Shown here: piece after piece, positions 9,016 to 17,756 of the stretch
How the letters are laid out: each line of letters starts with the position of its first letter
How positions within the stretch are numbered: position 1 is the first letter of the stretch
NCBI GenBank assembly: GCA_017509985.1
Contig: JAFWOE010000031.1
Span: 1 to 64,000 of the forward strand
Direction: 5' to 3'
Length of the DNA stretch: 64,000 nucleotides
Source of the DNA: Lachnospiraceae bacterium
GTDB lineage: Bacteria > Bacillota > Clostridia > Lachnospirales > Lachnospiraceae
Position numbers and translations under genes: made by a program
Notes under the pieces: model-generated
What the model saw: the letters and a program-made list of their open reading frames with translations, nothing else
Told to the model about the DNA's origin: nothing
Database searches by the model: none

Positions 9016-10227
9016 TCAGGCCTGCGGTGCGTTCCGGATATCCAGCAGTTTCTCTTTCAGCGTCGTCTCGATCTTTGCCAGTTCCACTTCCGCTTCCGCC
9101 CTCTTCTGACGGCCTTCTTCCTGGATGCGGACCACTTCGTCCAGGGACTCGATCAGCTGTTCGTTGCTGTAGGTCACGGTCTCCAGGTCGATGATGCCCC
9201 GCTCACTTTCCTTGGCGATCTCGATCGATCCCTGTTTGAGCGTTTCGGCATTTTTCCGGATAAGGTCGTTGGTCAGTTCGTTGACCTGCTGCTGCGCCTG
9301 CATGGCCTGCTGTGAGTGTGCGATGCCGAGTGCAAGCACCATCTGGTTCTTCCAGAGCGGGATCGTGTTATTGACCGTGGACTGGATCTTTTCGACCATA
9401 AGGGTGTCGGAATTCTGGACCAGGCGGATCTGCGGGGCCATCTGCATGCTGATCGTACGGGTCAGTTCCAGATCATATAGTTTTTTCTCGAAGCGGTCGC
9501 AGAGCGCAGCATAATCATTAGCTGCCTGTGCGTCTTCCGCCAGTCCGGACTCTTCCGCCTTCTTCTTCAGTTCAACCAGTGTGGTCTCTCTTTCTTTTTC
9601 AAGCTTCTGTTTGCCGGCAATGATATACATGGTCAGCTCTTTAAAATAATCCAGGTTGGAATCGTACATTTTGTCAAGCATGACGATATCCTTCTGGAGA
9701 GTATTCTGATGTCCTTCCAGCGCACCGGTGATCTTGTTGACATTGGTTTCTGCAGAGTCGTACTTTGCTTTCAGCATGGTGAGATCGTTGGCTTTCTTTT
9801 TAAAGAAGCCTTTGATGCCTTTTTTCTGCTCCGCATCGATCTGGAATCCTTTCAGCTCCGTTACGAGTTCTGTGATCATATCGCCGACTTCTCCCAGATC
9901 CTTGGTCTTAACGCCGGTCAGCGCGGTGTCGGCAAATTCGGACACTTTTTTCTGGGCGGCCGCGCCGTACTGAAGGACGATATTGGAATCTCGAAGATCG
10001 ATCTTCTCGGAGAACTGTTCCACCATTTTCTGCTCGGATTCTGTCAGATTCGCATCTTTCAGATAGTCCTGACTGGACGGTGCCTGTACGGGCGGCTTTT
10101 CTTCTTCCGCCTTTGCGCCGGTTAGCTCGAGGTTCACTGAAGTCATTTCATCCACAGCTTCTGTCAGGTCGAGGTCCGGAGCCGTGGGCGGCAGTTCGAG
10201 AGCGATATTTTTGTTTTCTTCTGACAT
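9016..10227 (-). CDS. telA: TelA family toxic-anion resistance protein
   Basis: The protein has 403 residues, is rich in long helices and coiled-coil segments and has no membrane segment. It matches the TelA/YaaN family, whose members are linked to tellurite, nisin and cell-wall antibiotic tolerance by an unknown mechanism. Characteristic stretches are the MVLALGIAHSQQAMQAQQQV region and the long C-terminal helix. The ATG at 10227 has AAGGAGA at proper spacing; another ATG two codons upstream overlaps that site. It is first in a two-gene unit with the xpaC-like gene, read from its own promoter. Confidence 0.85.
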   Translation of the reverse strand: MSEENKNIALELPPTAPDLDLTEAVDEMTSVNLELTGAKAEEEKPPVQAPSSQDYLKDANLTESEQKMVEQFSEKIDLRDSNIVLQYGAAAQKKVSEFADTALTGVKTKDLGEVGDMITELVTELKGFQIDAEQKKGIKGFFKKKANDLTMLKAKYDSAETNVNKITGALEGHQNTLQKDIVMLDKMYDSNLDYFKELTMYIIAGKQKLEKERETTLVELKKKAEESGLAEDAQAANDYAALCDRFEKKLYDLELTRTISMQMAPQIRLVQNSDTLMVEKIQSTVNNTIPLWKNQMVLALGIAHSQQAMQAQQQVNELTNDLIRKNAETLKQGSIEIAKESERGIIDLETVTYSNEQLIESLDEVVRIQEEGRQKRAEAEVELAKIETTLKEKLLDIRNAPQA

Positions 10228-10313
10228 CTTCATTCTCCTTTGTTTTATGAATGCATTTGCGTAAAGGGCGCGGCCCTGTTACACCGGTTTCCATTCTGAA
10301 ATATATTTATTAT

Positions 10314-10342
10314 ATTTTAGTACACGTACCTGATATTATCAA
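10314..10342 (-). promoter_or_regulatory. Promoter of telA-xpaC
   Basis: On the minus strand TTGATA (10337-10342) and TAAAAT (10314-10319) are spaced by 17 bp, between the LysR gene's stop codon and telA. Confidence 0.55.
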
Positions 10343-10351
10343 GAAAAAAGA

Positions 10352-11245
10352 TCAGGCGAAGGCCTCTTCGATAAAGGCACTGACAGCCGCACTGGGGATC
10401 AGCTCCTTATTGGTGATAAGGAATACTTCCCTGGGCGGAAATGGATGCTCCAGTCTCAGCTCATACAGTTTTCCCTCTTTTATAAGCGGATCCGCGATCA
10501 TTCTCGGAAGTATGCTGATTCCGAGCCCGCTCTCTGCCGCCTGAACGGTCAGTTCCACAGTAGTCAGTTCGATATCCGGTGCGAAATCCAGTCCGAAAGA
10601 CGCGAAATACCGGGTCAGGTATTCATGAGTGGATGAACCGTCCGGCATCGAAATAAAAGTTTGTTCCAGAAGGTCCTTCGGGGCCATCTTCCTGTTGATC
10701 AGATGTCTGTACTTTTCACTGCAGACTGCCGTCTCTTCCATAGTATCGATTGCCTTCAGCTCCATAAAGCCCTCTTTCACAAACGGTTCGTGCAAAATGG
10801 CAATATCTATGACGCCGTCCCGCAGCATGGACACCATTTTTTCATTGAGAGCATTGGAAAACCGTACGGAAATATCCGGATGTTTTTCCTTATAGCTGAC
10901 CAGGGCCGGCAGCACATAAGTCTTAAAACTCATCTCTGTGGAGGCGATATTGACCGAGCCGTGTTCCAGCAGTTTAAGAGACCTCATCTCGTTTTCCGCG
11001 GAATAGATCAGCCAGCACGCCGGCTCGATCCTGCGCATCAGGATCCTGCCTTCCGGTGTAAGGCTGACCCCTTTCTTGGTACGCATAAAAAGCGTAAAGC
11101 CCAGTTCGTTTTCCAGATTATGTATGTGTTTGGAGACGCTGGGCTGGGTCAGGAACAGTTTCTTTGCAGCAGAAGTAATATTGCCGCTCTTCGCCGTAAC
11201 ATAGAATACTTTATACAGTTCAAAATCAATGCCGCTGTTTTCCAT
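10352..11245 (-). CDS. LysR-type transcriptional regulator
   Basis: The 297-residue LysR family regulator has an N-terminal winged helix-turn-helix (about residues 7-66; the segment AAKKLFLTQPSVSKHIHNLE is typical) and a C-terminal periplasmic-binding-protein-like effector domain. It is transcribed away from the Mo-oxidoreductase/[FeFe]-hydrogenase gene, and the shared intergenic region holds a T-N11-A dyad, so it most likely controls that gene in response to a small molecule, perhaps the enzyme's substrate. The ATG at 11245 was chosen for its GGAGAG site; an in-frame start 21 codons upstream has no such support. Confidence 0.9.
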   Translation of the reverse strand: MENSGIDFELYKVFYVTAKSGNITSAAKKLFLTQPSVSKHIHNLENELGFTLFMRTKKGVSLTPEGRILMRRIEPACWLIYSAENEMRSLKLLEHGSVNIASTEMSFKTYVLPALVSYKEKHPDISVRFSNALNEKMVSMLRDGVIDIAILHEPFVKEGFMELKAIDTMEETAVCSEKYRHLINRKMAPKDLLEQTFISMPDGSSTHEYLTRYFASFGLDFAPDIELTTVELTVQAAESGLGISILPRMIADPLIKEGKLYELRLEHPFPPREVFLITNKELIPSAAVSAFIEEAFA

Positions 11246-11301
11246 TATTCTCTCTCCACGGTACGTTTTTCCTGAATATATCACATATTCAGCCAGTATT
11301 C

Positions 11302-11326
11302 TATCCATTCTTTAAATTTATGGATA
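11302..11326. promoter_or_regulatory. Likely LysR operator in the divergent intergenic region
   Basis: A perfect 7-bp dyad TATCCAT (11302-11308) and ATGGATA (11320-11326) is separated by 11 bp, giving the T-N11-A core typical of LysR binding sites. A second, weaker dyad ATACA-N14-TGTAT lies at 11333-11356, closer to the plus-strand gene. Both fall between the LysR gene and the hydrogenase fusion, where a LysR protein would normally bind. Confidence 0.55.
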
Positions 11327-11409
11327 AAATTCATACAATTCATTTTTAAAATGTATAAACCGGCTGTATGATAAGTATTGGAAAAGCAATTTACAGGAGG
11401 GACACAATC

Positions 11410-14400
11410 ATGGGCAACGCGCAGGAATTCAAAGCGGCATGCAGGGGCTGCCATGGCGGCTGCATTCACCTGGTAACGGTTGAAGACGGAAAAGTAACCA
11501 AGGTTCGTCCGGATCCGGAAGGACCTCTGAACCAGGGACACGCCTGCACAAAAGGCGTAACGATCATCGAACAGATGTATCATCCGGACAGGCTCCTTCA
11601 TCCTTTAAAAAGGATCGGTGAAAGAGGCAGCGGCCGGTGGGAACAGATCTCCTGGGACGAAGCAATCGGCACGATCGCCGACCGGCTTACGGATCTCAGC
11701 ACCCGGTACGGGCCGGAATGCATTGCCACGATCACCGGAACAGGCCGGCATATGGTGCCCTATCTCTGGCGTTTCACAAATGCGATCGGTTCGCCGAATA
11801 TCACTTCTGCAGGAGCATTGATCTGCCTCGGGCCAAGGAAAAATGCCGGATATTCCACGTCCGGTACTTATGGCTGCGTCGATTACTACGGCGAAGTCCG
11901 GCCGAAATGCATCGTAGCCTGGGGATCCAACCCGACCACGAGCGGCGCCGACGGCGAACTTCAGTGGCATCCGCGCAGATGCGCGCAGAACGGGACCAAA
12001 TTTATTGTAGTGGATCCGCAGAAGACAGAGCTTGCTGCAAAGGCGGATCTGTGGCTCCGCCTCCGCCCCGGTACAGACGGTGCCCTGGCCATGGGACTCA
12101 TCTATATAATCATCGAAGAAGATCTGTATGATCACGATTTTGTTGATAACTGGAGCTACGGCTTTGATCAGCTTAAGGAACGCGCTGAATCCTTCACTCC
12201 GGAACGTGTATCCCGCATAACCTGGATTCCGAAGGACATGCTTTACGCTGCTGCAAGAATGATGGCAGCTGAAACTCCCATGTCCCTGGAATGGGGCTGC
12301 GCGATCGACCAGTGTTTCAATTCGACCCAGACCTGCCGCGCCATCTATATGCTCCCTGCCCTTCTGGGAAGCTACGACGTTCCGGGAGGCTTTGTTGAAA
12401 GCAAGCAGATCACGCCGACGAAGCGAGAACCGGCAGATCCCGGCTCCAAGCTGATCAACGATTATCCCTGCCGCAATCTTAAACCCTATGCCCACCCTCA
12501 CGAAATACTCGATGCGATCCGCACCAGCCAGCCATACAAAATACGCGCCATGCTTTCCTTCGGCAATAATGCGCTTATCTCCCTGCCCGACAGCCATCGC
12601 GTATATGACTGTATGAAAGAACTGGAATTTTTCGTCTGTATGGATTTCTTTATGACGCCTACGGCAGAGCTTGCGGATATCGTTCTTCCCGCAGCCTTCT
12701 GGCCGGAAGTAGACGCGGTGTTCACGATGCCGGAATTCGCCGAGCACACGATCCTCTGCCAGCAGAAACTGGTACAGGTCGGTGAATGCCGAAGCGATGA
12801 AGATGTTTTTATCGATATCTGCAAACGCATGGGAAAAGATTACGGTTTTGAGACCCAGAAAGATCTTCTGGATGCGCAGATCGCCGAAATGAGCACCCGT
12901 TTTCCGGAGCTTTCCGGCATGTCGTTCGACATGCTCAAAACAAAGGGATTCTTCACGCCGAAACGCAGATACTATAATTACAAAGAGCGGGGAGGATTCC
13001 CGACGCCTACCGGAAAGTACGAATTCTATTCCAAAGAGATCGAATCTCTGGGCGGAGATCCTCTTCCGGACTGGTTCGAGCCTCCGGTAACACCCATCAG
13101 CCGGCCCGACCTGAAAAGACAGTTCCCCTATGTGCTCACCACTGGAGGAAGGCGCCAGCAGTATTTCATCAGCAACAACCGTCAGATCAGAACGCTCCGC
13201 CGCCAGTATCCTTTCCCGCTTGTCCGCATGCATCCGGATACAGCGGCCGCAAACGGTATCAAAGAAGGCGACTGGGTATGGATCCGCTCCTTCAACGGCA
13301 GGATCACCCAGAAAGCCAGACTGGAAAAAGACATGGATCCCCGCGTTGTGAACGTTGACTTCGGCTGGTGGTATCCGGAAGACGAATCGCCTGCGCACGG
13401 CTTTCTGGAGTCAAACGCCAACGTCCTGACAAGCTGCGACAACGGCTGCGACTCCTACATGGGCTCTTACCAGCTCAGAGGCCTGCTCTGCAATATATAC
13501 AAGAACGAAGAGTGTACGATCGAGCAGCGGTATTATAATTCCCGCATCTGCGATAAACCGGTTCCCGGCTTTACATCGCCGAGTGTGGAAATCGACCGCA
13601 GCAAATGCGTGCTCTGCGGAGAATGCGTGCGCACCTGCAGCGAGGTCCAGAACACAGGCGTTCTGGAGATCACAACCGAAAACGGGCAGACCGCTGTGCG
13701 CACCGTTAAGGAAACCATGCTCGATTCCGGCTGTGTCGGCTGCGGCCAGTGCCGTGCCGCCTGCTTCTCCCAGGCCATGCACATCAAGAGCGATATAGAA
13801 AGGCTGAAAGAAGCCCTGGCAGATCCGGATGCAATGGTTATCGGACAGATCGCTCCCTCTGTACGGGTCGGTCTGATGGGCAGCCTCGGTTTTAAAAAGG
13901 ATGAGAACGCTTTCCCGCGCATCGTGGGCGCACTTAAAAAGATCGGTTTCGATAAAGTCATTGATACCGTATTCAGTGCCGACCTCACGGTAATAGAGGA
14001 AGGCAATGAATTTCTTGAACGCCTGAAAGCCGGAAAGAATCTGCCGCTGCTGACAAGCTGCTGTCCGGCATGGGTCAAATACTGCGAAGAGAAGCACCCG
14101 GAGTTTTTCGAGAGCATCTCCACCTGCCGCTCTCCCCAGCAGATGCTCGGCGCGGTCCTGAGGGCATGGTATGAGAAGCCCGAAAATAACGGCGGAAAAC
14201 GCGTGGTTTCTGTTTCAATAATGCCGTGTACCGCGAAGAAAGCCGAAATCTTAAGGCCGGAATCCACCACTCACGGAGTACAAGACGTAGATATTTCGAT
14301 CACTACAACGGAACTGATCGAGATCCTGGCAGACGCCGGTCTGGACCATTCCAACTGTCCTGCTGCACTGGCGGATCAGCCGTTCTCCATGGGATCCGGC

Positions 14401-14874
14401 GGCGGAACGATTTTCGGAGCTACGGGAGGCGTTACTGAAGCCGTACTGCGATATCTTTCTCCCACGCTCGGGTTCAGTGATTTTAAGTGGATCGAAACCA
14501 GCGGTGTCCGCGGCAGTGCCGGCATAAAAACTGCAGAAGTAACCTACCCCGGAGGAACGGTAAGGATCGCTGTGGTCAGCGGGCTTGCGAATGCGGAAAA
14601 AGTGCTTCAGCAGGTTAAAAATGGCGAAGCTGAATATCACCTCATAGAAGTTATGGCCTGCCCGGGAGGCTGCGTCATGGGCGGGGGACAGCCCGCGGAT
14701 ATTTACGAAGTGCTCCGCAGCCGCGACAGCAGGACCAGTGCACTCTACTATATAGACAGCGCCAGTCCGGTTCCAGCCAGCCAGGATAATACACAGGTAT
14801 CCGCTCTTTTCAACACCTGGTTATCCGGCAGGGAGCACGAACTGCTCCACCGCAATTTCAATGCAACCGCATAA
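11410..14874 (+). CDS. Molybdopterin oxidoreductase fused to [FeFe]-hydrogenase catalytic module
   Basis: One uninterrupted 1154-residue reading frame. Residues 1 to about 690 form a bis-MGD (DMSO reductase family) oxidoreductase with a [4Fe-4S] site (C11, C14, C18, C46), a candidate Mo ligand C139 and a C-terminal dinucleotide-binding domain. Residues about 725-790 hold two ferredoxin clusters (CVLCGECVRTC, CVGCGQCRAAC). Residues about 800-1130 are an [FeFe]-hydrogenase H-cluster domain with all three motifs: TSCCPAW (882), MPCTAKKAE (938) and MACPGGCVMGGGQP (1082). The adjacent cysteines in TSCC match the catalytic type. No signal peptide is seen, so it is probably cytoplasmic. It could couple H2 to a Mo-dependent reaction in one chain. 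C139 is followed by Leu, not the His usual in formate dehydrogenases, so the substrate is unknown. The ATG at 11410 has AGGAGG 9 nt upstream. HydE/F/G and Mo-cofactor genes are not in the window. Confidence 0.88.
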   Translation: MGNAQEFKAACRGCHGGCIHLVTVEDGKVTKVRPDPEGPLNQGHACTKGVTIIEQMYHPDRLLHPLKRIGERGSGRWEQISWDEAIGTIADRLTDLSTRYGPECIATITGTGRHMVPYLWRFTNAIGSPNITSAGALICLGPRKNAGYSTSGTYGCVDYYGEVRPKCIVAWGSNPTTSGADGELQWHPRRCAQNGTKFIVVDPQKTELAAKADLWLRLRPGTDGALAMGLIYIIIEEDLYDHDFVDNWSYGFDQLKERAESFTPERVSRITWIPKDMLYAAARMMAAETPMSLEWGCAIDQCFNSTQTCRAIYMLPALLGSYDVPGGFVESKQITPTKREPADPGSKLINDYPCRNLKPYAHPHEILDAIRTSQPYKIRAMLSFGNNALISLPDSHRVYDCMKELEFFVCMDFFMTPTAELADIVLPAAFWPEVDAVFTMPEFAEHTILCQQKLVQVGECRSDEDVFIDICKRMGKDYGFETQKDLLDAQIAEMSTRFPELSGMSFDMLKTKGFFTPKRRYYNYKERGGFPTPTGKYEFYSKEIESLGGDPLPDWFEPPVTPISRPDLKRQFPYVLTTGGRRQQYFISNNRQIRTLRRQYPFPLVRMHPDTAAANGIKEGDWVWIRSFNGRITQKARLEKDMDPRVVNVDFGWWYPEDESPAHGFLESNANVLTSCDNGCDSYMGSYQLRGLLCNIYKNEECTIEQRYYNSRICDKPVPGFTSPSVEIDRSKCVLCGECVRTCSEVQNTGVLEITTENGQTAVRTVKETMLDSGCVGCGQCRAACFSQAMHIKSDIERLKEALADPDAMVIGQIAPSVRVGLMGSLGFKKDENAFPRIVGALKKIGFDKVIDTVFSADLTVIEEGNEFLERLKAGKNLPLLTSCCPAWVKYCEEKHPEFFESISTCRSPQQMLGAVLRAWYEKPENNGGKRVVSVSIMPCTAKKAEILRPESTTHGVQDVDISITTTELIEILADAGLDHSNCPAALADQPFSMGSGGGTIFGATGGVTEAVLRYLSPTLGFSDFKWIETSGVRGSAGIKTAEVTYPGGTVRIAVVSGLANAEKVLQQVKNGEAEYHLIEVMACPGGCVMGGGQPADIYEVLRSRDSRTSALYYIDSASPVPASQDNTQVSALFNTWLSGREHELLHRNFNATA

Positions 14875-14889
14875 ACAAACAGCAAAAGC

Positions 14890-14915
14890 AAAATCCGGCT
14901 GTTCAGCCGGATTTT
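14890..14915 (+). terminator. Terminator of the hydrogenase fusion gene
   Basis: An 11-bp perfect stem, aaaatccggct (14890-14900) and agccggatttt (14905-14915), is followed on the plus strand by a T-rich tract (TTTTCTTTTT overlapping the right arm). It sits 15 bp after the stop codon, showing that the gene is transcribed alone. Confidence 0.85.
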
Positions 14916-14929
14916 CTTTTTGAAACAAT

Positions 14930-14955
14930 GCTGCCGCAGCACATGCTGCGGCAGC
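14930..14955 (-). terminator. Terminator of rpmF
   Basis: Perfect 11-bp arms gctgccgcagc (14930-14940) and gctgcggcagc (14945-14955) with a 4-nt loop, 23 bp downstream of the rpmF stop codon on the minus strand. The tail is only moderately T-rich. Confidence 0.65.
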
Positions 14956-14978
14956 CCTTTAATCGTAATAATAAAGAA

Positions 14979-15164
14979 TTATTCTTCTCCCATCGCAACG
15001 ACCTGCTTTTTGTTGTAGGTACCGCAGGCTTTGCACATTCTGTGAGGCATCATAAGAGCTCCGCATTTGCTGCAGCGTACGAGAGTCGGCGCAGACATTT
15101 TCCAGTTTGCATGTCTCTTATCTCTCCTGGCCTTGGAAGTTTTATTTTTTGGGCAGATGGACAT
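14979..15164 (-). CDS. rpmF: 50S ribosomal protein L32
   Basis: A 61-residue protein with the bacterial L32 signature: N-terminal CPKNKTSKARRDKRHANWKM and a zinc-ribbon pair CSKC...CKAC. The ribosome-binding site AAAGGAGGTG is near perfect. A consensus promoter lies about 90 bp upstream. In many Clostridia yceD (DUF177) sits directly upstream of rpmF and plsX follows; here neither is present and rpmF stands alone between ackA and the hydrogenase gene. Confidence 0.97.
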   Translation of the reverse strand: MSICPKNKTSKARRDKRHANWKMSAPTLVRCSKCGALMMPHRMCKACGTYNKKQVVAMGEE

Positions 15165-15251
15165 TGTTCACACCTCCTTTGCGAAAAATGGTTATGTAAA
15201 AGCGAGAACCGTGCGGAACCGCTTATATGTTCTCACGTCGCATACCGTTGA

Positions 15252-15280
15252 ATTATACAAAACCGTCTGTTCTATGTCAA
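15252..15280 (-). promoter_or_regulatory. Consensus promoter of rpmF
   Basis: On the minus strand TTGACA (15275-15280) and TATAAT (15252-15257) are both perfect and 17 bp apart. The roughly 80-nt leader contains a gagaac/gttctc stem (15204-15209/15229-15234), which could be a regulatory hairpin or simply structure. Confidence 0.85.
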
Positions 15281-15393
15281 GGAAAAACTTCGGCAATTTG
15301 AAAATTGTTTTTTCTCCGATTCAATACAGAATCTGTCTGTCCCATATTGAAGAATACATAACCGTCTTTCTCTCCCGGATATGCGGTAAAAAA

Positions 15394-15418
15394 GCGGCAG
15401 GGAAGCACTCCCTGCCGC
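15394..15418 (-). terminator. Terminator of pta-ackA
   Basis: A 10-bp stem gcggcaggga (15394-15403) and tccctgccgc (15409-15418) with a 5-nt loop is followed on the minus strand by six Ts. It is 30 bp beyond the ackA stop codon and separates the operon from rpmF. Confidence 0.88.
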
Positions 15419-15448
15419 CCGATGATCAGATGATTACTTTCTTCCGAA

Positions 15449-16654
15449 TCAGTTTCCGCTGATCAGAGCAACGGTATCACGGCAGATCGCCAGCTCTTCG
15501 TTCGTGGGAACAACACAGACCTTGACCTTTGAATCGGATGTGGAAATTACAATGTTGTCTCCGCGCTTTGAATTCGCCTCTTCGTCAAGGGTGATGCCCA
15601 GATATCCGAGATAGCTTACGATCCTCTTTCTTGTTACGGGATCATTCTCACCGATACCCGCGGTAAATGCGATGGCGTCTACTCCGTTCATGGCCGCAGC
15701 ATAGGATCCGATATACTTGGCTACCGTATACGCGAACACCTCAAGAGCGAGCTCTGCGAGTTCATTGCCCTTTTCCGCTGCTTCGCCAAGGTCTCTGAAA
15801 TCGCTGGAAAGGCCGCCGGAAATTCCGAATACGCCTGATTTCTTATTCAGTACATTAAGGACGCCTTCTGCATCCAGGCCTTCCTTCTTGCCGATATACT
15901 CAAGGATGGCAGGATCGAGACTTCCGGAACGTGTTCCCATTACAAGTCCTTCAAGCGGGGTAAGCCCCATGGAAGTATCCACGCACTTACCGTTAAGAAC
16001 CGCGCTTATGGAAGCACCGTTTCCGAGGTGGCAGATGATCTCCTTGCTGTTATTGAGATCAAGTCCCAGGAACGCAGCCATTTCTTTGGATACAAAGCTG
16101 TGTGAGGTACCGTGGAAGCCGTAGCGGCGGATGCCGTACTTCTCGTAATATTCATAGGGAAGGCCGTAAATATATGCCTTCTTCGGCATGGTCTGATGGA
16201 ACGCGGTGTCAAAGACGCCGACGTTCGGTACACCGGGCATCAGCTCTGCGCATACATTGATCCCGATAAGGTTTGCCGGATTATGAAGCGGCGCAAGGTC
16301 GGAGCACTCTTTGACCATATCAATAACTTCATCGTTAATAACGACGGAGCAGGCAAATTTCTCTCCGCCATGAACGACACGGTGGCCTACTGCTTCGATC
16401 TCTTTCAGATCTTTGATAGCGCCTGTCTTCTCGTTTGTAAGGGCATTGAGCACGAACTGAATCGCCTCTTTATGTGTGGGCATTGCCAGATCGGAGATCT
16501 CCTTGTCCAGGCCGGCCTTCTGGTAAACCAGTCTTCCGTCGATACCGATACGTTCGCAGAGGCCTTTCGCAAGGACCTGCTCGGAATCGGAATCAATAAG
16601 CTGATACTTCAGGGAAGAGCTTCCGCAGTTGATAATAAGTACTTTCATTTCCAT
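15449..16654 (-). CDS. ackA: Acetate kinase
   Basis: Converts acetyl phosphate and ADP to acetate and ATP, the energy-yielding end of fermentative acetate production. The protein has 401 residues, the usual length. The N-terminal NCGSSSLKYQL and the GFHGTSHSFVS signature are intact. It follows pta at 78 bp spacing in the same transcript. An ATG two codons downstream could also serve as start; AGAGGAAA precedes both. Confidence 0.97.
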   Translation of the reverse strand: MEMKVLIINCGSSSLKYQLIDSDSEQVLAKGLCERIGIDGRLVYQKAGLDKEISDLAMPTHKEAIQFVLNALTNEKTGAIKDLKEIEAVGHRVVHGGEKFACSVVINDEVIDMVKECSDLAPLHNPANLIGINVCAELMPGVPNVGVFDTAFHQTMPKKAYIYGLPYEYYEKYGIRRYGFHGTSHSFVSKEMAAFLGLDLNNSKEIICHLGNGASISAVLNGKCVDTSMGLTPLEGLVMGTRSGSLDPAILEYIGKKEGLDAEGVLNVLNKKSGVFGISGGLSSDFRDLGEAAEKGNELAELALEVFAYTVAKYIGSYAAAMNGVDAIAFTAGIGENDPVTRKRIVSYLGYLGITLDEEANSKRGDNIVISTSDSKVKVCVVPTNEELAICRDTVALISGN

Positions 16655-16678
16655 TTTCCTCTCTTTACAGCGTAGTAA

Positions 16679-16716
16679 CGGACCGCCGTCACCCGAAAGC
16701 CGGGCAACGCGGTCCG
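16679..16716 (-). other. Intercistronic hairpin between pta and ackA
   Basis: cggaccgc (16679-16686) and gcggtccg (16709-16716) form an 8-bp stem, with an inner cccg/cggg stem. The minus-strand tail is not T-rich, so it is unlikely to be a full terminator. It could stabilise or process the mRNA to set the Pta:AckA ratio. Confidence 0.5.
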
Positions 16717-16732
16717 ATCAGTTGTTCCGTTA

Positions 16733-17734
16733 TTACTGTTTCGCAAGCTGGGCCTGAACCGCAGTCATGGCAACGAGTCCTACGATATCGTCGGCAAAGC
16801 AGCCTCTTGAAAGGTCGTTAACCGGGAGGGAAAGCCCCTGAAGGACCGGACCGTAAGCGTTGGCTTTGGCCAGCCTCTGAACCAGTTTATATCCGATATT
16901 TCCTGCTGCGAGCGACGGGAAGATCAGGGTGTTGGCTTTGCCTGCGACAGGGCTGCCCGGTGCTTTTCTCTGGCCGACGGTCTCGTCGATTGCCGCATCG
17001 AGCTGGAGTTCTCCATCTATGTAAAGATCCGGAGCCTTTTCTTTTGCGAGCTTGACGGCATCCGCTACCATCGTAACATCGTCATGGGAAGCCGAACCCA
17101 TTGTGGAATAAGAAAGCATGGCTACCCTGGGCTCAGCGCCAAGGAACGTTTTGCAGGATTCTGCGGAAAGCACAGCGATCTCCGCAAGTTTTTCAGAGTC
17201 CATATCGGGATTAACGGCACAGTCCGCGAAAATGAAAAGACCGTTTTCGCCATATTCGCAGTCCGGGACTTCCATCAGGAAGAAACCGGAAACGCTGCTG
17301 ATACCGGGTTTTGTCTTAAGAAGCTGAAGGGCCGGACGGATCGTATTTCCTGTGGAATGGCAGGCACCGGAAACAACTCCGTCTGCGTCGCCGCATTTGC
17401 ACATGAGGCAGGCATAATACATGTAGTCCTTTTCCATCTGCTCTTTTGCCTGTTCGGGCGTAACACCCTTCTTTGCGCGAAGTTCTACAAATTTATCGAT
17501 ATATTTCTGTTTGTTCGGATCGTTTAACGGATCTACGATCGTGATGTCGGTCAGATCAAAATCTTTTCCATACTCGGCGATCTCTTCCGGTGTGCCGATA
17601 ATAGCGATATTCGCGATATCCAGTCCTACGATTTTCACGGCCGCCTCATAGGTCCTTCTGTCCATCGGTTCCGGTAAAACGATCGTCTGTTTGTCTGCTC
17701 TGGCTCTTTCAAAGATTTTGTCAATATAGCCCAT
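16733..17734 (-). CDS. pta: Phosphate acetyltransferase
   Basis: Converts acetyl-CoA and phosphate to acetyl phosphate and CoA, feeding acetate kinase encoded just downstream. The 333-residue product is the short, single-domain Pta type typical of Clostridia and Bacilli. The start is the ATG at 17734 (MGYIDKIFERA), with AAGGAG at good spacing. The open frame continues far upstream, but that part overlaps the divergent tmcAL gene and is not coding. It is read from a well-spaced promoter at 17781-17809. Confidence 0.97.
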   Translation of the reverse strand: MGYIDKIFERARADKQTIVLPEPMDRRTYEAAVKIVGLDIANIAIIGTPEEIAEYGKDFDLTDITIVDPLNDPNKQKYIDKFVELRAKKGVTPEQAKEQMEKDYMYYACLMCKCGDADGVVSGACHSTGNTIRPALQLLKTKPGISSVSGFFLMEVPDCEYGENGLFIFADCAVNPDMDSEKLAEIAVLSAESCKTFLGAEPRVAMLSYSTMGSASHDDVTMVADAVKLAKEKAPDLYIDGELQLDAAIDETVGQRKAPGSPVAGKANTLIFPSLAAGNIGYKLVQRLAKANAYGPVLQGLSLPVNDLSRGCFADDIVGLVAMTAVQAQLAKQ

Positions 17735-17756
17735 TTTACTGCTCCTTTCAATTAGG

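Noticed and set aside
11605-13398. 597-codon open frame on the minus strand opposite the Mo-oxidoreductase
   Set aside because: It overlaps a gene with clear conserved motifs on the plus strand, has no recognisable domain and looks like an effect of codon bias. Similar antisense frames at 2608-4113 and 6113-7555 were rejected for the same reason.
11410-14874. Annotation as formate dehydrogenase or formate hydrogenlyase
   Set aside because: The Mo ligand Cys is not followed by His and no formate transporter or accessory gene is near, so the name would be unsupported.
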